NCBI RefSeq assembly: GCF_030272615.1
Contig: NC_081414.1
Location: forward strand, 826,114,896-826,178,895
Source of the DNA: Cryptomeria japonica
Taxonomy: Eukaryota > Streptophyta > Pinopsida > Cupressales > Cupressaceae
Length of the DNA: 64,000 nt
Direction of reading: 5' to 3'
This document shows positions 44,909-56,938 of the stretch, piece after piece. The notes beneath the pieces were generated by a model. It had not been told where the DNA came from. It saw only the letters and a program-made list of their open reading frames with translations, and did not search any database. The translations under genes were made by a program, and so were the position numbers. Position 1 is the stretch's first letter. Each line of letters opens with the position of its first letter.

Positions 44909-45583
44909 CTAGTGAAATGTGGATGGTACTGCTTGCATGGTGTGGATCCATGGGTGGCCCAATAACATGTTATATCCCAGTTCTTTGTCCAAGTCTTGAA
45001 AAATGACCTCTGTTGTTATTGGTCCTACTTGTATAGGTAAAGTTACAATGCCTTTAGATGGACGTTCTTCGTCATCGTAAGCCTTGATATTTATACTTTT
45101 GGAAGAATCAATGTGAAGTTCAGAATATCCCAGTGCTTTGACTAGTTTTAAAGTACAAATGTTGAGACCGGCTCCCCCATCTATGAGTACTCGTCTGATT
45201 CTTTTCTTATAAATGTAAGCTTCTAGATGTAGTGGGTCATTATGAAGCAATTTATCACTAGGAATATCTTGTTCTGTGAATGCAATGTGTGTGCCTTGTG
45301 TCAGACTTCCTACCATAGACTAGAAGTCATTTTCATCTATATCTCTACCCACTACTGAATCTTGATGTGCTCTATCTAGTATATTGTAAGTCCCTACTGC
45401 TGGTGGTTGACTTTGTGGTATCCCTTGTAAAATTACCTTTGACCTACGAGTAACTACTGCACAGTCTCTGTCTTTGGGAGTAATTATGATTGTAGCAATT
45501 GTATCATTTATATCATAGGTTGTTTTATCATGATTTATGTTAAATCCCTCTTCATAGTCTTGATGTGTATGTTTGACATCCAT
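44909..45583 (-). pseudogene. C aspartic protease
   Basis: RRVLIDGGAGLNICTLKLVKALGY holds the catalytic Asp in the DGGAG form usual for Tat-type elements. GYNMLLGHPWIHTMQAVPSTFH is the second conserved region (flap and 'LGRPW' motif). The enzyme cuts the polyprotein. A TAG (Gln expected) splits it from its N-terminal lead (45320-45583). G has the same architecture (DNGSGLNV...LLLGRPWIHSMQVVPSTLH). Confidence 0.82.
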
Positions 45584-45757
45584 AATATGTCTAGTGAGTT
45601 CATCTTCAAACCAACCTGAGTGAGATGGTTGATCATGCCCCTAGTCTTTAAGACAAAGATTTGTATCATCATCATACTTTGGTGCTTCAGATATCATGCA
45701 AATTTGGTGATCATCTCTATGAGTATCTTGATATTGGTCCTCTTGAACAGGTGTTTC

Positions 45758-46345
45758 TTATGAGTCATTGTTTGTTGTATCTCCTGAACTAATGGCATTA
45801 ATAGTATAGTCGTATGAGACCTTTATGTAGTTAGCCATATTGTCTTGGGTACCTGATGTGGTAGCTTTTCCCTTGTCATGCTTAACAAAAGGATCCTTAA
45901 AAATCATGTGATTTGTGTTTTCTGAGATCTTATTAGTATCAATTGTGATGTCTCCTTGGTCTATCATATCTTGGACCAAGTTTTTCAATCTGTAGGAACT
46001 TGCCATTTTATGACCTTTAGTCCTATGATAATCGTAGAAATCATTATCATTCCACCATGTGGTTTTAAAAGGCCTTGGTTCATACACTCTTACTTCAAGT
46101 AAAGTGATCATGTTTGTCTATATTAACTTTTTGAGTGCTGACTCAATTGGTTCTCCTAAAGGTGTGTAATTTCTTCTTGGAGGGTTTACCCTGGGGTATC
46201 TCGTGTTTGTGTTTTGTGTAGCATTTACATTTGCTGATGTTGTGTTATTCTCTGTATGTGGATTTTTTGACGGACTCGTTCCCAAAGATAAAACGGGTTG
46301 ATTTATGTTTATCGTTATGGCATCTACAATACCATCACTGATCAC
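45758..46345 (-). pseudogene. C gag C-terminal part with Cys/His remnant
   Basis: Two in-frame pieces (46118-46345; 45758-46111) separated by TAG. NDFYDYHRTKGHKMASSYRLKNLVQDMI corresponds to the gag motif C-x-YHR-x3-GH-x-T-x2-C-x2-LK, with the first Cys now Tyr and the second Ser. It would have bound RNA. The fragment at 1-279 ends in the same kind of motif. Confidence 0.7.
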
Positions 46346-46447
46346 ATTTTTGTTTTTCGACCAAAAGTTAGATTTGTCATTGTTGTTGGTGTTGCCATAC
46401 TTAATAAGACCTTGTTCTACTAATCCCTTCTCACATTTTAGAGCCTT

Positions 46448-47779
46448 TTATGTGATTTGTTTGAATGTGGTTAGATATTGCATTTGTATCAGATATTTAA
46501 TCTTAGGAATCAAATTTTCTATAAACATATCCACTTGCTCTATTTCTGGGATAACTGTTTTGCACCTCCTATAGAAAGCCCTCCATCGTTGTATGAAGGA
46601 TGCAAATGTTTCATTTTCATATTGTTTAGTGGCACATGAGTCCATCAAAGTAACTGGGGTGTCAATATTGTGCAAGAAGTTTGCTATAAATTGTTCAACT
46701 AATTCTCCCCATGATGTGATGGTTGGTGGTAAATGTGAAAACCACTCTAAAGCCAGACCTCCCAGACTTTTAGGAAATAGTCTCATTAGATAAGTATCTT
46801 TTGAGGCAACTTCTATACATGCCATAAAAAATTCTCTAATATGATCTCTAGGAACACCCTTCCCTTGATATCTATCAAATTTTGGCGTTTCAAAATGTTG
46901 TGGGAAAGGTGGCATGTATAATGTATGATCGAATGGATAAGGACGTAGGTCCCACATTGTGTAGCTCTTTTTATCGTTACCAATTTGCATTCTCATCTTT
47001 TGTTGTGTCAAAATATCTATTTGTGTCAAAGGTATACCTTGTGTTTGTGTATGTCCCACAAAAGGATTCGTGGTTGCATAACTAAGAGTTTGTTGAAAGG
47101 TACCAAGAGTATAACCTTGTGTGTTGTGTGTTCCACTAGGTATTGTAAAATAGCTGATATGCAAACCCATGTTTGGTTGAGTTGTACTTGTTGTATTGGC
47201 AATACCTAGATTTGCATTTTGTTGACTATATGTGGATCCCATAGAATAGGAAACTAGAGGTTGGGTTGCACTAGGTACTGAGACACTTGATATTATTGGT
47301 ATGCTCTGTGATGGTATACTAGCATTGGTCGCTGAGGATGACACACTTGTTTGAAAGTTTACATTTGTGTTGACATTTGTTTGGAGAGGTACGTTTTGAG
47401 GAAAACTGGAGGTCATTGCTTGTATTTGTGTCAAGGATGGTGTTTGACTATTATCTTGACCTAAAGTTTTTCCTCGTGGTAAAATCTTTGTGACATCAAA
47501 ATCCTCAGGTAATTTTGCCCCATTTTGTATTAACAACGAAAGATACTTGTCCCTATCGCTATGTATAAGTGCATCTAGGATCATGAGGACATGTGGGTCT
47601 TGCTATGCGGACTCAATTTCTTCCTTTGTCAAATGTTGTTGTAATTCATTTATGGTGGACATTGTCTGTGTACCTGAGTGTTGACCTATTGACATGTCCA
47701 TGTTCCAAGTACGGTTTATAGATTGTGTGGTGTTCGGGTCCATTATTCCTTTCACTTTCTTGGACCTTGTGATGGGCAT
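46448..47779 (-). pseudogene. C gag: N-terminal region and capsid
   Basis: Start chosen at ATG 47779 (MPITRSKKVKGIMDPN...), in frame with everything up to RT. A TAG at 47603-47605 interrupts it; the following 378 codons are open. After a Ser/Thr/Gln-rich region, the retrotransposon gag (capsid) domain is clear: HIREFFMACIEVASKDTYLMRLFPKSLGGLALEWFSHLP..SWGELVEQFIANF and ETFASFIQRWRAFYRRCK. The capsid packages the RNA. No equivalent domain is visible in F or G. Confidence 0.85.
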
Positions 47780-49284
47780 CTAAAATTGCCTATATGAAGG
47801 TGGTTCTGTGCAAGACAATGACCTAACACTAGACAATAGACGTAAATATGAGGTATGCAAGACTATACTAGACTCTATTGAGGAGGTTGATGTGAGACCT
47901 TTTTAGCATTTCTAGATTTCTTTAATGCAAGTCTTTCCATTTGTTGATGAAGTTGTTCAGCCTCAATCTCTCTATCAATTATATGGGAAATCCTAGACTC
48001 AATGTCAATCTCATGTATGACTCCCATATATTGAGGTGAGCTTCTTCTTAAATCCCAAGCTAAGTTAGCTAGACCATCAATGATTTCTCATTGACCGCTG
48101 TTTAGAACTAGATTAGGTTGCTCAAAGGGGAGAAAACCATCACCTGGGAGACCCATGAATGCACATGCTATGAACCTATAACTGACAATGGACTTAGATG
48201 TATATGAGGTCTATATGAAGACATATGTGATAATGCCATAGAAGACTTAGGATGACAATAAGGATGTAATTGGGACTATGCAAAAGACTATGTAAAAGAC
48301 TACCTAGGGTCACAAGTATGTAAGGACTTTTGAGTTTTGGTTTCAAAATGGACTTTGTTTTTTGTAACTTTGTGTGTAGGACAATGTTTTGTAGTTTTCC
48401 AAATCTGAGAACAACGGCTGGTAGGTATGTATAGCTGAGTGACTCAATTTTCATATAATCTCAGAAAATTCGGAGATACGTGGGATAGGGCCTGAAATAG
48501 CCCAAGGGACTGACTCAATACTGGTCTATCACAATTATACATAAAAAAGCATGGAATACAATCTTAGGCTGGATATTGGACACCATTCAGTGAGGCCCTT
48601 ACAATAAATTACCGAGACAAAATGAACAGATAGAGAGTTTGGTAGCACTGGCTCCACTCCACAGCACACACTTCTCGGGCATGGCAGTCTGTCTTACCCT
48701 AAAGATCCAAGGATCTTTTAGCCAAGGGATTCCTATATCATAGTGTAAGGTACATGAAGGGTATCTATGGGGTATGATCCGCACTCCCGGGACCACTGGA
48801 GGTAGGATTTTTGGCAACTAATTTGGTTCTTAATATTAGGTTTCGAGGGATCCCAATCCAATGATGGATTCTCTGAGCAAGCAACTTAAGGCTTTAGTTG
48901 AGCTTATTGGTGCAGGGAAGGCCCCCACATACGTCAAATTCACTCAACACTCTAGCTGCCTGACTAGTATATTTATATAGCGACTCAAAAAACCCACTCA
49001 ATAGTATGCTGGGAGAGATGATATCCCCAATGCATCCCAATTCGAAGTACCTCTATGGGGTGATGAAATCCCCAATCAAAAATACCCCTCACTACGTAGA
49101 ACAAAAAGAAAATTTGGATGTCGTTGTCACCTTCCTTCTTTCTCCCAAGAGCCCAATGGTGCGTAGAAAGTCAGTTAGTGCAATAGTAGGTCCACCCCAG
49201 AAACAATAAAAATTTATTTTCCCTTAAGAAAATGAAAAATGATTTAATCTAATGCAGCCTGATTCATGTTCATTTTATAGCCCA
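47780..49284 (-). other. C leader, gag-proximal part
   Basis: About 1.5 kb without an ORF I can support; several short frames only. Confidence 0.45.
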
Positions 49285-50040
49285 AATTTAGGTGTTAGAT
49301 ACGCATGTGCATGTCAATTTTAAACACCAAATCCAAGAATGAAGGCATACCTGTCAATTTTAACCATTTGTTTGATTTTTAAGCACTAAAAACCAAGTGT
49401 GAGATAAACGCATGTCGATTTTAGCCCATGTTCATTTTAAACACCAACAATGAAGTGTGAGATTATCCATGCATGTCCTTTTTAACTGTTGTTGATTTTA
49501 AGCACTAAAAAATTGAAGTGTGAGATTATCCATGCATGTCCTTTTTAACTGTTGTTGATTTTAAGCACTAAAAATTGAAGTGTGAAGTGTGCATGAAAAA
49601 TTACTTTTCTAATCCTCTCCACGAATCTGCCACAAGCTGCAAACAAAAGATTAGTAGTAAAATTAAACCAACAAAAAACAGAAACTCAAAACTTGACAGA
49701 GGCGATTGCGTGATAATACCTAAGTGATTATGTGATACTTACAGACTGAATGCGTAAATCTGTTAGACCAAATGCGTAAATCTGACAGACTGAATGCGTG
49801 ATGAATAACCAGACAATTAATGAACCCTATCCAAAGCATAAACTTTTTACTAGAAACTTACAAAACTAAAAACTATGAATGCGTGATGATGTGTGGGTGA
49901 ATGCATAATGATATGTGGGTGAATGCGTAATGATGTGTAGGTGAATGCATAATGATGTGTGGGTGAATGCATAATGATATCTGGGTGAATGCGTAATGAT
50001 GTCTGGGTGAATGCGTGACACTTAGTAGAATACTTAAAAA
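49285..50040 (-). repeat. C leader minisatellite arrays
   Basis: Three arrays follow one another. At 49285-49590, units of about 63 bp (TGAAGTGTGAGATTATCC...AAGCACTAAAAA), the last two almost identical. At 49741-49800, three units of about 23 bp (ACTGAATGCGTAAATCTG). At 49877-50018, about six 23-bp units (GTGAATGCRTAATGATGTG). They lie in the transcribed leader, where F also has a 'TGCG' array. Confidence 0.7.
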
Positions 50041-50282
50041 TATGAGGGCGATTGCGTGAAAATATTAGCGAATGCATGACTCAAACTAGAAAATGAAAAA
50101 CTATGAATGCCTATTGGTGTCTATATGAATGCGTAGATCTATCTATGTGATTTTGTGACGATGTAAGCTCGATTGTGTAATGGAAAAATCTTTTCTTGAA
50201 ATTCATGCAACCTGCAAAAAAATAAAGAATCCGCACAATCTGCAAAAATCACATGGAACACAGAAAAGGTTAAATTACTGTT

Positions 50283-50305
50283 AGTTCACATCGGGTTCAC
50301 CAAAA
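50283..50305 (-). promoter_or_regulatory. C primer-binding site
   Basis: On the minus strand the LTR end CCCACA is followed by TTTTGGTGAACCCGATGTGA, the same site as in F and G. Confidence 0.8.
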
Positions 50306-51593
50306 TGTGGGATACAAAATTCATCTTCTATTAACAAAGTAATCAATTAGAAAGAAGGGAAATCATGAATCCCTATCCTAATCAAAATTTAACAAACTAT
50401 ACAATAAAATAACACAATTAAGAAATAGGAATTATAAATCATCAATTCAAATCAAAAACTCCCTATTTCGTGACTACGTAGAACTTCCATTGCTCTTCTC
50501 CTCTTTGTGGTATGATGGCTCTCAGATATTACGCTGGTAACCTGCAAGTGACACAAAGATTCAAAGTTTGTGATTGTTGAAAATGGAGATTGGATGCTCA
50601 ATTTATAGGAAATTGGAGAAGATTGATTGAAAGGTGGAACAAATTGATCAAGAGGTGTGAACTTAGGTGAGCTCAAATGAAAATTGATAGTTGAACTATT
50701 GATTATAGGAGTGAAACTCAATAGATTGAATAGATTAATGGAGTCAACTGATTGATGAAAGAGTTAACTGAAAGAAGAAAAAGAATGATTGGAGGAAATA
50801 AAGAGGATGACACAGAGAGCTAAATTTAGAAAAAGCTAACTGAAAGATGGAAAGATTGGAGAGATAAATGATTTAATTAATTAATTGATTGAATTAATTA
50901 ATTTCGCATGTGCTTGCATTTAGATTTAGATTTTTAATTTCATTTTTTGCATGAGATTTTAATTCAAACAATTGAATTTATTAATTCAATTTAGTATTTG
51001 AATATATTTAGAACTTGACTTTGATTTTCAATTTGGTTTTTGAAATCATGCACATGTATTTGAATTTGGAAGAAATTAGAAGAATATGAAATTAAATGAA
51101 ATTAGAATTTGGGGATTTGGAAATGGAAGAATTAATTAGAATTAATTAATTAAATAATTTAAAGAAACTATTTAATTATTTTAGAAATGGACTTTAATTA
51201 TATAATAAAGATTATTTAATTTAAAAGACTAAATCACAATTAATTAAATAATTAATATTTAATTAATATTTAGAAGAGGGTTGAATCATTAGATAATTGG
51301 AGATAGAAATTGAATAATTAACAATTTATTTAAATAATGAAGATTATTTAAATTGGGGAATTAATTAAAATTAATTAAATAATAAAATTTAATTAATATT
51401 TAGAAAATGATGATAGAATAGGAAATAGAATAATTAGTAAGATTATGAAGAAATATGAATCTAGAAGAAAATAGAAGAAATAGAAGAATTAGAAGAATAA
51501 GATTAATTAACTTAATTAAATAATTAAGGAATTATTTAATCACTTAGAGGAATAATTAGTACATGATCAATGAGACATTTTTAGGTGTCTATA
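50306..51593 (-). mobile_element. C 5' LTR
   Basis: 1288 bp, intact. Plus-strand ends TGTGGGAT and GTGTCTATA (one C-to-T change from TCTACA). Minus-strand TATAAAT near 50601-50607. Target copy GTTCC follows at 51594. Confidence 0.88.
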
Positions 51594-52070
51594 GTTCCTC
51601 CAAAAGTGACCTATAAACTTCACATCTCTGTCTGAAACATTGTTTAGAGGCAATCCATGTATTTGGACTATTTATTTGAAGAATAGGTCTGCAAGATATG
51701 AGGCATCACAAGAAGTCTTACATGGCAAGAAATGAGCCATTTTACTAAACCTGTCCACCACTACAAATACACTGCCAAATCCCCTCCTTGTCCTAGGCAG
51801 GCCCAACACAAAATCCATACTTATGCTCTCCCATGGCCTAGAAGGCATGGGTAAGGGCTGATACAAACCTGCATTAGTGGACTTCCCCTTGGCTTTCTGA
51901 CATATTACACATGTTTCCACAAACTTCCTTACATGTGTCTGCAACTTAGGCCAGTAATAGTATCTCTTCACAAGATCCAAGGTCTTGTCAAGGCCAAAAT
52001 GACATACCATAGCTCCATAATGCTTCTCCCTAATGATATTTAAGCTCATGGAACACTTAGGAATACACAA
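51594..52070 (-). pseudogene. T1 integrase N-terminal half
   Basis: HYGAMVCHFGLDKTLDLVKRYYYWPKLQTHVRKFVETCVICQK is the HHCC zinc-binding domain with all four ligands. RPWESISMDFVLGLP gives the first catalytic Asp and VSDRDVKFIGHFW the second, after a TAA at 51669-51671. Element C cuts the frame right after this; reading resumes at 5106. Integrase joins element DNA to the genome. Confidence 0.87.
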
Positions 52071-53723
52071 CTATCCTCCTTTGAATAACAATCCATCTTG
52101 TATCAGAAAATCAGAAAAAACAATATGATACCTCTCACCAAAAGTTTCACATACCTTGTATATCTCTCCAAAGTCTTCATTAGCATCATGCATACTCTTC
52201 AAGGAATCAATACCAGCACCCTCCATCTTGATTTGGTTTATAGTTAAGACCCTCTTCCTCAAAGCATCTGCAATTGTGTTCTTGACCCCCTTCTTGTGTT
52301 TGAGGGTGAAGGTGAAGGCCTGGAGAGTCTCTACCCACTTCATGTGTCGGTGGTTTAGCTTCTCTTGGCTATTTATGAAATTGAGTGCTTGATTATCAAT
52401 AAAAACTATGAGCTCTTTAGGCAATAAATAGTGCCTCCAGTTCTTCAAAGACTGAACCAAAGCATACATCTCCAAGTCATAAGATGAGTATCTCTTCTTG
52501 GCATCATTTATCTTTTCACTGAAAAAAGCAATAGGCCTTCCTTCCTAATTGAGCACTGCCCTAATAGCCATGTGGCTTGCATCACACTCCACCTGAAATA
52601 TTTTATTAAATTCTGGTAGGGCAAGAACTGGTTGTTCTGCAACCTTCTTCTTGAATGTTTCAAATGAATCATCTGCCTCTTTGGTCCAACTGAACCTGCA
52701 CTTTTTTCCTCCCTTTATGTTGTCAAGCATGGATGCACAAACATGACTAAATCCTCTTATGAACTTCCTATAAAAAGTTGCTAAACCATGGAAGCTCCAA
52801 AAATCATTCATAGTCTTAGGTGTTGGCCAAGATAGTATAGCACTTACCTTCTCTTGGTCCATTTTCAACTCACCTTGTGAGATTACAAAGCCCAAGTAGA
52901 TAATCTCCTCCTGCATGAATAAACACTTATCCAAATTGATCATTAGTTTCTCTTCATGTAACCTCTTGAGAACTATATCTATGTGTCTGAGGTGCTCTCC
53001 CCTTGTGTAACTGAAGACCAAGACATCATCTAGGTATACTATGACAAACTTGCCTTTAAATTCCACCAAGACCTCATTCATCAACCTCATAAAGGTACTA
53101 GGGGCATTGGACAACCCAAATGGCATGAATTTCCACTCATATAACTCCTCATTGGTTTTAAAAGTTGTTTTCCATTCATCCCCTAGCCTTATTATAATCT
53201 AATGGTATCCACTTTTTAGATCCATTTTGGTGAAATACTTAGCACTCCCCAAGCAATCAAGCAAATTCTCTATCCTAGGGATTGGGAACCTATACCTTAT
53301 AGTTATCTTGTTGATGGCCCTTGAGTTTGTGCAAATCCTCCAAGTGCATTTTTTATTGGGTGCAAGGACAACATGTACTGCACATGAGCTTAAGATCTTT
53401 TCAATTAGGCCTAATTCAAGAAACTCTTCAATCTGCCTTGCCATTTCTACATTCTGATCTTGAGTGAGTTTGTATGCTGCTTTATTTGGGAGAGTAGATC
53501 TAGGGATCATATCTATGCAATGATTGATGTCTCTCATAGGTGGAAAGGATCTTGGTATTCCATCTAAGATGATGCCTTTGTAATTATCAAGCAATTGTCT
53601 AACTGCAAGGTCCATGTTCTTTTGTCCTCCTTCTTTCTCTTCTACAAACTTCTCTTTCCTTGTCACCTTGGGACTAGGCATGAGGGCATAGCAAACTGCA
53701 CCTTTCTCTACAATCTCCTTCAA
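52071..53723 (-). pseudogene. T1 reverse transcriptase and RNase H
   Basis: Three in-frame pieces (53199-53723, 52545-53126, 52071-52475) split by TAGs that replace expected Gln codons. RT: ILDGIPRSFPP, WRICTNSRAINKITIRYRFPIPR, YFTKMDLKSGYH (motif A), KFMPFGLSNAPSTFMRLMNEVL and VIVYLDDVLVFS (YLDD). RNase H: FQVECDASHMAIRAVLN, YSSYDLEMYALVQSLKNWRHYL and VFIDNQAL keep the catalytic Asp, Glu and Asp, unlike the degenerate RNase H of C and G. Chromovirus type, distinct from C and G. Confidence 0.9.
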
Positions 53724-54581
53724 TTATTTTCCTTCTACCATCAACACTTTGGCATCTTTCCCTTTTGATTCCATCCCTTCCTCTATCAGAAGTAATAGTT
53801 CTATCACCTTACCATCCTTGGTGATTGAATAGGTGCTTCTCACCCCATCATGATGAGATTTCAAGTCATATTGTCATGGTCTCCTAAATAAGAGATGGCA
53901 TGAATCTATCTTGGTTATATCAAATAGAAATCTATCCTTGTATGATCCAATCTGAAACTCCACCCAAGCCTGCTCTTCTACCATGAATTCTTGACCTTGG
54001 GTGAGCTATGAGACCTTGTAGGGGTAAGGATGAAGTAGCCTTCTAAGTTTAAGCTTTTCTACCATTTCAAGTGATACAAAATTTTTAGTGGATCCAGAGT
54101 CTATCAAGACCTTGCATACCTTTCCTCCTGCCTTGCAAGTGGTTTTTAAAAGAGATTTCCTTTGTGTAGGCTCCTTGTCAGGTACCTTCATGGTAGTTAC
54201 TTCTCTCCTCCTCATCAAAGCCTCTCCTCTTTTAGGATAACCATAGGTATCGGGAGCATTAACACTTTGATAGGTGTTTGCACTTGCCAAACTTTGATAG
54301 TCAGATTCCTGCACCAAATTGCTTCTCCTTTTTCCCATGGAGCTAGAAGCATTCTTTGGACACCTATTGGCCATGTGCTCTTCTTGGTTGTAGTTATAGC
54401 ATCTAGGAGGTCCTCTATGTTGGGATCTTCCTCTAGAGGGTGCTCTTCTACCCCTAAAGTTCCCTCTTGGATTGTAGCTCCCTCCTTGGTTGTAATTGCT
54501 CTCTCCTCTATTACCTTCTTGGCTAGAGTCACCTTGGTATCCAAAACCATTTCCCCTACCTCTGAAAGGGCCTCTTCCCAC
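53724..54581 (-). pseudogene. T1 gag zinc knuckle and protease
   Basis: The N-terminal 60 residues are Gly/Arg-rich (GRGPFRGRGNGFGYQG, RGRRAPSRGRSQHRGPP). CYNYNQEEHMANRCPK follows, a CCHC knuckle whose second Cys is now Tyr. The protease active site VLIDSGSTKNFVS is intact. A TAG ends the open piece at 54006; the frame continues through QEFMVEEQAWVEFQIG...LLFRRPWQYD to 53724, where a TAA precedes RT. Confidence 0.82.
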
Positions 54582-54589
54582 CCTTTGTT

Positions 54590-55469
54590 GTCTCCCTTTA
54601 CCTCTGCCATTTTGTTCCTACCTTCTCTTCAATGTCTCCTCCATCTTGAGTGCCAATTGAAAGCACTTTTGGATTGTCTCCAGGGTGTGGAGACTCAAAT
54701 CTTCTTAGATTGCAAATCTCAACCCATTGAGATATCTTGACACCTTCTCATCTTCACTCTCTTTCACCTTGGTCCTCACACATAACTTCATGAACTCCTC
54801 TATATAGGAACTTACGTGCATCTCCTTTTGCCTCATGTTTTGTCCTCTTCTATGCAATTGGACATTGCAGTCCATTGGGACATAGGCTTCCTTCACCAAA
54901 GCCATCATCTTCTTCCATGTAGCCACTTTTCTCTTTCCCTCTTTAACCCTCTCATCTTAAATGAAATTCCACCAAGTCAGTGCAGACCCTTTCATTTTGG
55001 ATTGGGCCATCTTCACTCTTTGGTGCTCTGGTATGTCTTCACTTTCAAAAAAGTTGTCCAAGGAGTCTATCCACTCCATCACTGTATCAAGCTCCATCTT
55101 GCTTGCAAACACTAGAAGATTCAATTTCAGATCCATTGTTCTTATTTCTATGGACTTGAGGACACTTATCAGGGGTCTCTAGTCTATAGGAACCTCTAGA
55201 TCTTCTTTCCTAGGGATCTCCTCTTCATCCCTTTCTTCAACATCTCCAAAGTCTCTCTCTCCCCTCTCTACTTTGTCCTTCTATTGATCCATCTTATTTC
55301 TCAAGGCTTGATTCATAGCCCTAACTATTCTTCTCTCTACCATCTGCTTCTTCACCAGGACATTCAACTCAGCATTGGTCATCCTTGATGGGACATCTAG
55401 GGATTCCTTTTCTTCTAACATCTTGTCTTCTCCTTCTATCCAAAGAATACTCCTACGCTCTGATACCAC
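54590..55469 (-). pseudogene. T1 gag capsid region
   Basis: The frame starts near 55469 (MVSERRSILWIEGEDK), directly after the primer site. It passes a TAG and reads FASKMELDTVMEWIDSLDNFFESEDIPEHQRVKMAQSKMKGSALTWWNFI, a clear capsid domain, then RVKEGKRKVATWKKMMALVKEAYVP and YIEEFMKLCVRTKVKESEDEKVSRYLNGLR. It has at least five stops, none of them TGA. All pieces share the frame of pol. Confidence 0.82.
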
Positions 55470-55473
55470 TTAA
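55462..55473 (-). promoter_or_regulatory. T1 primer-binding site
   Basis: The minus strand reads TTAAG then TGGTATCAGAGC next to the LTR, the initiator tRNA-Met site. It overlaps the first gag codons as I read them. Confidence 0.82.
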
Positions 55474-56938
55474 TGCAGAGACCTACCCACACACCTAAGG
55501 ATATCCCAAACAATGTTAGACTTATGACCCCTCAAATGATCACAGGGGTCCTACAAGGAAGGACTCCACACCTTGGGTGAAACTACTCATGAATTCACTA
55601 GGCTTGGGCCTACTCAAGTTGAGTAAATACCTCAATACCTACCATACACCATCCCATGACATACTTCTCCTAAGGGATTTGGAATTGGTTCATTTATGGC
55701 CATTAGAGACTAGTCCAAGAATTGGTTTTGGGTTTAAACTCCAATTCCTTATACCTCCTTTAGAAACCTACCCCCTAGGCTAGTAGCCCTATTTCGTGAT
55801 AAAATTGATCTTAACTCCAAAATATCCCACACCCTCATACAAAAAATTACCATTTTAGATACTCTTTTAGGAGTTTCACTTATCCCCAAAATGGTTTGCT
55901 CGGATCTGCACTTTCAGGGTCTGAACCTTTTAGAGGCCAAGAGACCTAATTAGGGCAATTAGGCCTATTTTACAAAGCAACTACAGGCTCTTGAATCCAA
56001 TCAGGAAAATAAACTTCATGAGAATGTGGGGGATAGTGATTAACCTCTAATTCCAAGGTTGCATTCTTGGAATCCATTGCTATAATGTTTTTAGATGACT
56101 GTCCTAAATTTGCCTAAGGTAGTCACATAGAGATGCCTACCTAGTTTTGATTCTTTCTCCTCACAACCAAATCTTCCCTACAAAAATCCATGAAAACCTT
56201 AATTTTATTTGATCAATTTTGCACTCCACCAAAGTAATTAACTTCTAGAGGAAGGAGATGAAAGATATGACCATTTTCAAGTAAAACCCTAGCCAAACCC
56301 ATACTTTCTGGGTAATAGTTAGAAAAATAGAGGGTTCTCACTACACATACATGATCAAAGTCTCAGATGACCACCAAATAAAACATAGTTCATTCCTCCA
56401 TCTACTCCATGAATGATGTGACTCAATTCAATCCATACAAGCATGCACAATCACCACAAACATATAATTTCTGGGAAACCTTCAGTATTTCAATGTTTTA
56501 TTGCTTCACCACTACAAAGCACAACATCAAGAACCTTGGGAATCATGTCCAAAAGTTTTATACAACTCTCCAATAGTTTCCAACCAAATTTGGAGGAGGT
56601 TGGAGACATTGAAAGGCTTCCCCCAACCGCATTTTGAAAAGTTGCAATTTTGCACAAAATATTGTCAAACTATCTAAGGTGTGGATCCACACACTTGGAT
56701 CAACTAAAAACCCCTAAAACATGTCAAAAAAAAAACTAAACCTTCTACTATGCCTTATTGACCACATTGTCCCAATTGGCTTATCAAAGTGCCTAATTGG
56801 AGACATGGTTTCACATGGTGGGGTTTGTTGAATATATAAAACAAACTTGTATAAACACAAGACACACTAAGACAACTATTAGGGTCCTAATATTCATCCT
56901 CAGAGCCATGATTTTCTTGTTGATGGGGTGCACCTGCA
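55474..56938 (-). mobile_element. T1 5' LTR
   Basis: TGCAGAGACCTACCCACACACC to GTGCACCTGCA, 1465 bp. It aligns with 2746-4259 with many substitutions and a missing tandem stretch near 56640. The S1 env-like frame resumes beyond it. Confidence 0.82.

Larger units (their letters stand above)
5112..51593 (-). mobile_element. C, Tat-type Ty3/gypsy element with dual RNase H
   Basis: The 5' LTR is 50306-51593. The 3' LTR is 5112-5494 plus 35503-36411, split by D. Target duplication GTTCC. On the minus strand the order is LTR, primer site, repeat-rich leader, gag, protease, G-patch-like motif, RT, degenerate RNase H, archaeal-type RNase H, integrase, A-rich repeats, polypurine tract, LTR. Gag to RT lies in one continuous frame (47779 to 42680) broken by stops, with a frameshift near 42665. 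Ty3/gypsy order and the second RNase H mark the Tat lineage. Without nested insertions the element would be about 15 kb. Confidence 0.88.
2746..56938 (-). mobile_element. T1, chromovirus (Ty3/gypsy) split by C
   Basis: Two related LTRs of about 1.5 kb (2746-4259 and 55474-56938) enclose gag, protease, RT, RNase H, integrase and a chromodomain on the minus strand. The initiator-tRNA-Met primer site (TGGTATCAGAGC) adjoins the right LTR. The coding region is interrupted in the integrase by element C (5112-51593). It sits inside the env-like region of S1. I could not find a clean target duplication, so a boundary may be a few bases off or eroded. By eye the LTRs differ more than those of the elements nested inside, as expected for an older insertion. 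Confidence 0.85.

Noticed and set aside
54162-54740. 192-residue plus frame
   Set aside because: Antisense shadow of the T1 gag/protease region, which has clear motifs on the minus strand.
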